Assembly: GCA_027063105.1 (NCBI GenBank)
Contig: JAMOSL010000090.1
Location: forward strand, 1-11,640
Source of the DNA: Campylobacteraceae bacterium
Lineage (GTDB): Bacteria > Campylobacterota > Campylobacteria > Campylobacterales > Sulfurovaceae
Direction of reading: 5' to 3'
DNA length: 11,640 nt
Shown here: piece after piece, positions 7,422 to 11,640 of the stretch
How positions within the stretch are numbered: the stretch's first letter is position 1
Layout of the letters: each line of letters starts with the position of its first letter
The notes under the pieces: generated by a model
What the model was told of the DNA's origin: nothing
What the model saw: only the letters and a program-made list of their open reading frames with translations
The model's database searches: none
Position numbers and translations under genes: made by a program

Positions 7422-7434
7422 GTTTATGATTAAG

Positions 7435-7511
7435 TGGTAGTAAGAGGGGGACTCGAACCCCCGACCTCCGGCTTATGAGACCAGCGCTCTAACCAGCTGA
7501 GCTACCTTACC
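7435..7511 (-). tRNA. tRNA-Met (anticodon CAT)
   Basis: A full 77-nt cloverleaf reads on the minus strand. The acceptor arm GGTAAGG pairs with TCTTACT, with G-U pairs at both ends. The D arm is GCTC/GAGC with loop AGCTGGTTA. The anticodon stem is CTGGT/GCCGG around CTCATAA, so positions 34-36 are CAT. The variable loop is AGGTC, and the T arm is GGGGG/CCCCC around TTCGAGT. CCA is encoded. Elongator Met is most likely: the first pair is G-U rather than the unpaired C1-A72 of initiator tRNA. An Ile2 tRNA with lysidine-modified CAT cannot be excluded from sequence alone. Confidence 0.93.
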
Positions 7512-7532
7512 ACTTTTTGTGAATAGGACGAA

Positions 7533-7561
7533 ATTTTACCAAAAAAAAACTTTATTGTCAA
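7533..7561 (-). promoter_or_regulatory. Strong sigma70 promoter of the tRNA gene
   Basis: On the minus strand, consensus TTGACA (7556-7561), an exact 17-bp spacer containing a run of nine T, then TAAAAT (7533-7538). The start point would be near 7526, so the precursor has only about 15 nt before the mature tRNA at 7511. This suits a single-tRNA transcript expressed at high level. Confidence 0.75.
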
Positions 7562-7651
7562 GGTAATTTGATAAATATCTATATTTTATTGTATTTTTTA
7601 TATTCTTTAGTCAAATAGACTCATCTTTTCTTACTAATTACTCATAAACTC

Positions 7652-7680
7652 TTGACATATTCATCAAAATTTATTACAAT
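7652..7680 (+). promoter_or_regulatory. Sigma70 promoter of groESL
   Basis: Consensus TTGACA (7652-7657), a 17-bp spacer and TACAAT (7675-7680) place the start near 7687, giving a leader of about 34 nt. No CIRCE inverted repeat (TTAGCACTC-N9-GAGTGCTAA) and no HspR HAIR-type repeat (CTTGAGT-N7-ACTCAAG) is visible in 7562-7720, and no sigma32-type promoter either. Confidence 0.75.
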
Positions 7681-7720
7681 ATCAGCACAAATTTAAAATA
7701 TAATTTCTAAGGAGAATATT

Positions 7721-7987
7721 ATGGGTTTTAAACCATTAGCAAATAGAGTTTTAATAAAAAGAGAAGATGAGGTTACAACAACACCATCAGGACTAATTCT
7801 TCCAGAAAGTGCAAAAGAAAAACCACAGCAAGGAACAGTTAAAGCTGTTGGTGTTGACGCATTAGATGAAGGAATTAATGAAGGAGATATAGTAATCTTT
7901 GGAAAATATGGTGGAACAGAGATTACTCTTGACGGAGAAGAGCTTTTGATTTTAACAAGCGATGATATTTTAGGTATTCTATCTTAG
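7721..7987 (+). CDS. groES: Co-chaperonin GroES
   Basis: GroES forms the seven-subunit lid that caps GroEL and closes the folding chamber in the cytoplasm. The 88 residues cover the whole family: PLANRVLIKR at the start, the mobile loop around residues 17-32 (TTTPSGLILPESAKEKP) that contacts the GroEL apical domain, then QGTVKAVG, GDIVIFGKYGGTEI and ILTSDDILGIL at the C-terminus. The start is supported by AAGGAG 7 bases upstream. It is the first gene of the groESL operon, 41 bp before groEL, behind the canonical promoter at 7652-7680. No anomalies are seen. Confidence 0.98.
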   Translation: MGFKPLANRVLIKREDEVTTTPSGLILPESAKEKPQQGTVKAVGVDALDEGINEGDIVIFGKYGGTEITLDGEELLILTSDDILGILS

Positions 7988-8028
7988 ATTTTAAATAAAT
8001 TAATAATAAATATAAAAGGAAGTAAATA

Positions 8029-9666
8029 ATGGCAAAAGAGATATTTTTTTCAGATAATGCAAGAAATGGATTATATGAAGGTGTTAGTAAACTAGCCGAT
8101 GCAGTAAAAGTAACAATGGGACCTCGTGGTAGAAATGTTTTAATTCAAAAGAGTTATGGTGCTCCACATATTACAAAAGATGGTGTATCTGTAGCAAGAG
8201 AAATTGAATTAACTGATAGTTTAGAAAATATGGGAGCTCAACTAGTTAAAGAGGTTGCATCGAATACAGCTGATGAAGCTGGAGATGGTACAACAACTGC
8301 TACAGTTCTTGCACATTCTATCTTTAAAGAGGGTCTTAGAAATATCACTGCAGGAGCTAATCCAATTGAAGTTAAAAGAGGAATGGATAAGGCAACTAGA
8401 GCTATTATAGAAGAGCTAAAAGGTATGTCTAAAGCAGTTAAAGATAGAAAAGAGATTGCTCAAGTAGCTACAATTTCAGCAAATTCTGATAAAGCTATTG
8501 GTGATTTAATTGCTGAAGCTATGGAGAGAGTTGGTAAAGATGGTGTTATTACTGTTGAAGAGGCAAAAGGTATCAATGATGACTTAGAAGTTGTTGAAGG
8601 AATGCAGTTTGACCGTGGATATTTAAGCCCATATTTTGTAACTAATTCCGAAAAAATGACTTGCGAACTAGAATCTCCATTACTTCTAATTACAGACGCT
8701 AAAATTACATCTTTAAAAGATTTAGTTCCAATATTAGAACAAATTCAACAATCAGGAAGACCTCTTTTAATTATTGCTGATGATTTAGAAGGTGAAGCTT
8801 TAGCTACTCTAGTTCTTAACAGATTAAAAGGTGTATTAAATATATCAGCTGTTAAAGCACCAGGTTTTGGTGATAGAAAAAAAGCTATGTTAAATGACAT
8901 TGCAATTCTTACAGGAGCTAATCTTATTACTGATGAGTTAGGACTTTCATTAGAAAAAGCATCATTATCAGATTTAGGACAAGCTAGTAGAGTTGTAATA
9001 GATAAAGATAATACAGTTATAGTTGACGGTAAGGGTGATGTTAAAGCTGTTGAAGCAAGAATAAATGAGATAAAAACTCAAATGGAAACTACTTCAAGCG
9101 AATATGATAAAGAGAAACTCCAAGAGAGATTGGCTAAACTTAGTGGTGGAGTAGCTGTTATTAAAGTTGGAGCAGCAACTGAAACAGAGATGAAAGAGAA
9201 AAAAGATAGAGTTGATGATGCACTTAGTGCAACTAAAGCTGCAGTTGATGAGGGTATCGTTATTGGTGGTGGTTCAGCACTTGTTAAAGCTGGACAAAAA
9301 ATATCTTTAAATCTTCAAGATGATGAGAAGATAGGTGGAGAAATTATTCTTAGAGCAATTACTGCTCCAATGAAACAAATTGCATCTAATGCAGGTTTTG
9401 ATGCTGGAGTTGTAGCAGATAAGATTGCTAATAATGCAGATGAAAATATTGGGTTTAACGCATCTACTGGTGAGTTTGTTGATATGATAGAAGCAGGTAT
9501 CATTGACCCACTTAAAGTTACAAGAATAGCACTTTTGAATGCAACTTCTGTATCTAGTTTACTTCTTACAACTGAGGCGACAATATCAGATATTGCAGAA
9601 GCACCAACACCAGCTCCTGCAATGCCAGATATGAGTGGAATGGGAGGTATGGGTGGAATGATGTAA
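8029..9666 (+). CDS. groEL: Chaperonin GroEL (Hsp60)
   Basis: GroEL is the ATP-dependent double-ring chaperonin. The 545 residues match the usual length. Nucleotide-binding elements are intact: VTMGPRGRNV at 28-37, TKDGVSVA at 49-56 and GDGTTTATVLA starting at 85, with Asp86 matching the catalytic Asp of the family, and EGIVIGGGSAL near 405-415. The C-terminus has the Gly/Met-rich tail MPDMSGMGGMGGMM that lines the cavity. AAAGGAAG precedes the ATG. It is co-transcribed with groES and followed within 20 bp by a strong terminator. A minus-strand frame inside its 3' end is only a shadow. There are no signs of a second copy or decay. Confidence 0.98.
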   Translation: MAKEIFFSDNARNGLYEGVSKLADAVKVTMGPRGRNVLIQKSYGAPHITKDGVSVAREIELTDSLENMGAQLVKEVASNTADEAGDGTTTATVLAHSIFKEGLRNITAGANPIEVKRGMDKATRAIIEELKGMSKAVKDRKEIAQVATISANSDKAIGDLIAEAMERVGKDGVITVEEAKGINDDLEVVEGMQFDRGYLSPYFVTNSEKMTCELESPLLLITDAKITSLKDLVPILEQIQQSGRPLLIIADDLEGEALATLVLNRLKGVLNISAVKAPGFGDRKKAMLNDIAILTGANLITDELGLSLEKASLSDLGQASRVVIDKDNTVIVDGKGDVKAVEARINEIKTQMETTSSEYDKEKLQERLAKLSGGVAVIKVGAATETEMKEKKDRVDDALSATKAAVDEGIVIGGGSALVKAGQKISLNLQDDEKIGGEIILRAITAPMKQIASNAGFDAGVVADKIANNADENIGFNASTGEFVDMIEAGIIDPLKVTRIALLNATSVSSLLLTTEATISDIAEAPTPAPAMPDMSGMGGMGGMM

Positions 9667-9681
9667 CACATCTTCCCTCAA

Positions 9682-9716
9682 AAAAGTTATTCACATTCAA
9701 TATGTGAATAACTTTT
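9682..9716 (+). terminator. Terminator hairpin after groEL
   Basis: A perfect 15-bp stem (9682-9696 with 9702-9716) closes a 5-nt loop (TCAAT). The left arm begins AAAAG and the right arm ends CTTTT, so it can terminate transcription in both directions, but the only plus-strand reader here is groESL. The U-tract is limited to four T followed by C. Confidence 0.85.
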
Positions 9717-9761
9717 CTAAGCTTCTCTTAAGAGTAAAATGAATTTTAAACAGGAAAATTT

Positions 9762-10508
9762 ATGAAAAAACTATTTATTATATCTACGATTCCAATATAT
9801 ATATTTGCAGGATTAACTGACTTTCAAACGATAGAAGAGGCAAATATTGCCTACAATAATAAAGATTATAATCAAAGTATAAAGTTATATAAAACACTTG
9901 ATCAAACAATTCCAGAAGTATCTTATGATAAAGCCAATGCATATTATAAATCTAAAGATTATGATAATGCAATTAATAATTATAAAAATGCTAAAGGCAT
10001 AGAAGAGAATAAAATTCTATATAATATAGGAAATAGTTATTTTCAACAGAAGAAATGGGATAAAGCTATAGAGAGTTATGAAAAGTCTCTAAAAATTAAA
10101 GAAGATAAAGATACAAAATATAATCTTGAGTTAGCAAAAAAGATAAAAAAGAAGCAAGAAGATAAAAAGAAAAAAGAGGACGAAAAAAAGAAGAATAAAG
10201 AGGACAAGAAAAAACAAGATGGTAAAGACCAAGAGAATCAAAAAGATAAAAAGCAAAATAAAGAAAATAAAAAAGAAGAAAATAAAGAGAATAAGAAACA
10301 AGATAAAAAAGAAAACAAAAAAAATAGTGAGAAACAAAAGTCATCAGGCACACCAAAAGAACAAAAAATGAGAAAAGAAGAGAAATTAACTCAACAAGAA
10401 TTAAAGAGACTTCTAAAAAAATTAAATCAGAATAAAATGCCAACAATGATGTATAAAACAAATGATAATAAAAAATTAGAACAAAAGAATGATGTAAATC
10501 CGTGGTAA
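9762..10508 (+). CDS. Exported TPR protein with Lys/Glu-rich tail (Bat-like)
   Basis: The product has 248 residues. Residues 1-16 (MKKLFIISTIPIYIFA) are a signal peptide with cleavage before Gly17. Three TPR units follow, near 24-48 (ANIAYNNKDYNQSIKLYKTL), 53-77 and 84-117 (LYNIGNSYFQQKKWDKAIES), a helical protein-binding scaffold, probably periplasmic. Residues about 127-205 are a low-complexity Lys/Glu/Asp/Asn/Gln stretch, likely disordered or a charged coiled helix. The final 45 residues regain complexity (QELKRLLKKLNQNKMPTMMY) and end DVNPW. TPR plus charged linker plus an '-NPW'-type end resembles the TPR parts of Bat (aerotolerance) operon proteins, but no MoxR, DUF58 or VWA gene is near, so the family call is tentative. 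AGGAAA precedes the ATG; a TAAAAT at 9735 may be its -10. Confidence 0.75.
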   Translation: MKKLFIISTIPIYIFAGLTDFQTIEEANIAYNNKDYNQSIKLYKTLDQTIPEVSYDKANAYYKSKDYDNAINNYKNAKGIEENKILYNIGNSYFQQKKWDKAIESYEKSLKIKEDKDTKYNLELAKKIKKKQEDKKKKEDEKKKNKEDKKKQDGKDQENQKDKKQNKENKKEENKENKKQDKKENKKNSEKQKSSGTPKEQKMRKEEKLTQQELKRLLKKLNQNKMPTMMYKTNDNKKLEQKNDVNPW

Positions 10509-10521
10509 AATACAATTTATC

Positions 10522-10530
10522 TGCTATAAT
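10522..10530 (+). promoter_or_regulatory. Extended -10 promoter for the MORN_2/zinc-ribbon gene pair
   Basis: TGCTATAAT is a perfect extended -10 element 21 bases before the ATG at 10552 and just after the preceding stop codon. The start would be near 10537, leaving a 15-nt leader with the TAGGAG ribosome-binding site. No -35 hexamer is evident. Confidence 0.5.
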
Positions 10531-10551
10531 AATTAAAAAATAGGAGTTTGA

Positions 10552-11052
10552 ATGAAGAAAATTATTTTATTGGCACTTGTCTTATTTGTAACTAATGCTT
10601 TTGCAAAAACGGAAAAATTGTTCTATCCAAATGGAACAGTTAAATCAGCAATAAGTTATATGAATGGTAAAAAGAATGGTACACAACATGATTATTATCC
10701 TGATGGTGCAACTCTTATGTATGCAAAACCTTATGTAAATGATAAAATTCATGGAATAGTTCAATCATATACAAAAAAAGCAATTGTAAAATATGAAATG
10801 ACATATAGATATGGAATATTAGATGGTAAAAGTCGTTTTTATAATGATAACTCTCAACTTAAAGCAGAAATCACTTATAAAAAAGGTTTGAAACATGGTT
10901 CTATGAATTTATATTATCCTAGTGGTATGATGAAAATAGGGACTACTTGGAAGAAAAATAAATTAATAAATGGCTATAAGTACGATAAGAATGGAAGTAG
11001 AAAATCATTTAATATGCAAGAGATGAAAATATTCAGCGAAGCAAATAGATAA
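10552..11052 (+). CDS. Secreted MORN_2-repeat protein (YwqK-like)
   Basis: The 166-residue product has a clear signal peptide (MKKIILLALVLFVTNAFA, cleavage before Lys19). The rest consists of short repeats of the MORN_2/YwqK type: an aromatic 'YPNG-x-x-K' turn followed by 'Y-x-x-G-K-x-x-G'. Examples are FYPNGTVKSAISYMNGKKNG (24-43), YYPDGATLMYAKPYVNDKIHG, RFYNDNSQLKAEITYKKGLKHG and YYPSGMMKIGTTWKKNKLINGY. Such proteins are predicted beta-rich periplasmic or surface proteins. Some are annotated 'YwqK family antitoxin', but export makes a cytoplasmic antitoxin role unlikely here. TAGGAG lies 7 bases before the ATG. It is followed after 5 bp by the zinc-ribbon gene, so both are probably on one transcript from 10522-10530. 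Confidence 0.8.
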   Translation: MKKIILLALVLFVTNAFAKTEKLFYPNGTVKSAISYMNGKKNGTQHDYYPDGATLMYAKPYVNDKIHGIVQSYTKKAIVKYEMTYRYGILDGKSRFYNDNSQLKAEITYKKGLKHGSMNLYYPSGMMKIGTTWKKNKLINGYKYDKNGSRKSFNMQEMKIFSEANR

Positions 11053-11057
11053 TAGTT

Positions 11058-11315
11058 ATGGATATATATGTTTTAATTTTTATGTTAATTGTTCTAATCG
11101 GTTCAGTTGTTGTATATACATATTATCTTAAAGAGAAAAAAGATGAATTAGATAGTATAAAAAGAGGTTTCTGTCCATCTTGTCATCAAGCCTCTGTTGA
11201 TGTAGTTGATGAAAGAAGTACAGGTTGTGGTTCTCCTAAAATGGTAACATTTGAGTGTTCTAGTTGTGGATATACAAATGTATTTAATATAGTTGGTGGA
11301 AGTTGTGGGATTTAA
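11058..11315 (+). CDS. Small membrane-anchored zinc-ribbon protein
   Basis: The 85-residue product has one transmembrane helix at residues 4-22 (YVLIFMLIVLIGSVVVYTY), followed by a basic/acidic juxtamembrane stretch (KEKKDELDSIKRG). This suggests an N-out, C-in anchor with the soluble part in the cytoplasm. The soluble part is a zinc ribbon: CPSC (C39, C42) and CSSC (C67, C70) are the likely ligands, with GY-TN after the second pair as in rubredoxin-like knuckles. Cys57 and Cys83 are additional; C83 sits in a Gly-rich GGSCGI end. I do not know a named family. The gene lies 5 bp after the MORN_2 gene with a poor ribosome-binding site, so coupled translation is likely. Its role is unknown. Confidence 0.75.
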   Translation: MDIYVLIFMLIVLIGSVVVYTYYLKEKKDELDSIKRGFCPSCHQASVDVVDERSTGCGSPKMVTFECSSCGYTNVFNIVGGSCGI

Positions 11316-11319
11316 TTAA

Positions 11320-11472
11320 ATATCTAATATTATTAAATTTAGAGAAGAGATAAGAAAAGTAATAGATAACGATTTAGATTTTGTATCAATTATTAAATTA
11401 CAAAATCAAAAAGTATTTGAAGAGGAAATTTTGGGAACAAATGATAAAGATAATGAGTCTATATTCTTATAA
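11320..11472 (+). pseudogene. 50-codon open frame without a normal start codon
   Basis: Between a stop at 11317-11319 and TAA 11470-11472 the frame reads ISNIIKFREEIRKVI and on, through DLDFVSIIKLQNQKVFEEE, to NDKDNESIFL. The composition is that of a real protein: amphipathic, Glu/Lys/Ile-rich and predicted helical. No ATG, GTG or TTG lies near its beginning; the first TTG is late, at GILGT-equivalent codon 37. The first sense codon is ATA where an ATG (then SNIIKF) would be natural, so a start mutation is a simple explanation. It lies 4 bp after the zinc-ribbon stop and ahead of the IS607-like gene. It may be a decayed gene, a gene using a rare ATA start, or chance. I do not recognise the family. 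Confidence 0.35.
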
Positions 11473-11574
11473 TTTTTCCAACCTCTAACTTATAATAAAG
11501 TAAGGATAGTAAGGTATTACCAACAGAAGCTTTAAATAATAGAAAAATATTTAAAATGATATTAAAGATTACTA

Positions 11575-11583
11575 TGATATAAT
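11575..11583 (+). promoter_or_regulatory. Extended -10 promoter directly before the IS607-like gene
   Basis: TGATATAAT, a perfect extended -10, ends 6 bases before the ATG at 11590. Transcription would begin at or very near that ATG. No Shine-Dalgarno sequence is seen. No -35 hexamer is obvious. Confidence 0.45.
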
Positions 11584-11589
11584 TTATTC

Positions 11590-11640
11590 ATGAAAAAATA
11601 TATGAAATTATGCGATTATGCAAAGAACTATTCAGTAACA
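11590..11640 (+). mobile_element. Start of an IS607-family serine recombinase (TnpA), first 17 residues only
   Basis: The frame from ATG 11590 reads MKKYMKLCDYAKNYSVT to the window edge. The stretch MKL-DYAK--SVT matches the beginning of the MerR-like helix-turn-helix that opens IS607-family serine recombinases, which usually continue 'YRTAW-W-K-G-I'. The second ATG at 11602 (MKLCDYAKNY) aligns better with the usual start. These enzymes move IS607 elements, often with a TnpB gene downstream. Only 17 residues are visible, so the family call rests on this short signature. The left end of the element should lie in 11473-11589, but IS607 elements have no terminal inverted repeats, so I cannot mark it. 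Confidence 0.5.

Noticed and set aside
9315..9671. Minus-strand 118-residue hydrophobic frame at the groEL 3' end
   Set aside because: It is a shadow of the groEL C-terminal coding sequence, with no promoter or ribosome-binding site.
10096..10515. Minus-strand Phe/Leu-rich frames that look like membrane proteins
   Set aside because: They are the complement of the Lys/Glu codon tract of the TPR protein, which has a signal peptide and TPR motifs in its own frame.
11316..11589. Exact left boundary of the IS607-like element
   Set aside because: This family lacks inverted repeats, and no second copy is in the window for comparison.

Overview
The window is a strongly AT-rich piece of a bacterial chromosome, most likely from a Campylobacterota (Epsilonproteobacteria) species. 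The best taxonomic clue is a three-gene block: an HP0268-family small nuclease, miaB, and a DUF374 acyltransferase, in the order of Helicobacter pylori HP0268-HP0269-HP0270. A NusA without C-terminal AR repeats and recognisable GroES/GroEL sequences agree with this. The genus cannot be fixed from the window; a free-living Campylobacterales is a guess.

Left part (1-787), accessory DNA: the start of an unrecognised minus-strand gene with a near-consensus promoter, a small XRE-type DNA-binding protein that starts at TTG, then about 360 bp without an intact gene. That gap holds a C-terminal scrap of what looks like an Rpn/PD-(D/E)XK transposase-type protein. Next (788-2377, minus) is an acidic 529-residue protein. 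Its N-terminus resembles the retention module of LapA-like surface adhesins, it carries a nearly perfect 30-residue tandem repeat, and it ends with two related Asp-rich beta-type segments but no visible RTX repeats. Divergent from it (2556-3938) is an exported DUF4139 protein.

Middle (3942-9716), conserved core: the HP0268-like/miaB/DUF374 operon on the minus strand, divergent nusA, a minus-strand tRNA with anticodon CAT and its own strong promoter, and the groES-groEL operon with a canonical sigma70 promoter and a 15-bp terminator hairpin.

Right part (9762-11640): a periplasmic TPR protein with a long Lys/Glu/Asn-rich tail, a secreted MORN_2/YwqK-type repeat protein followed 5 bp later by a membrane-anchored zinc-ribbon protein, a 50-codon reading frame with no usual start codon, and at the edge the first codons of what looks like an IS607-family serine recombinase. 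The accessory ends therefore show signs of mobile DNA, while the centre is housekeeping: tRNA modification, membrane lipid acylation, transcription elongation and protein folding. The least explained items are the 529-residue repeat protein, the start-less frame beside the IS607-like gene, and the possibly leaderless start of that gene.
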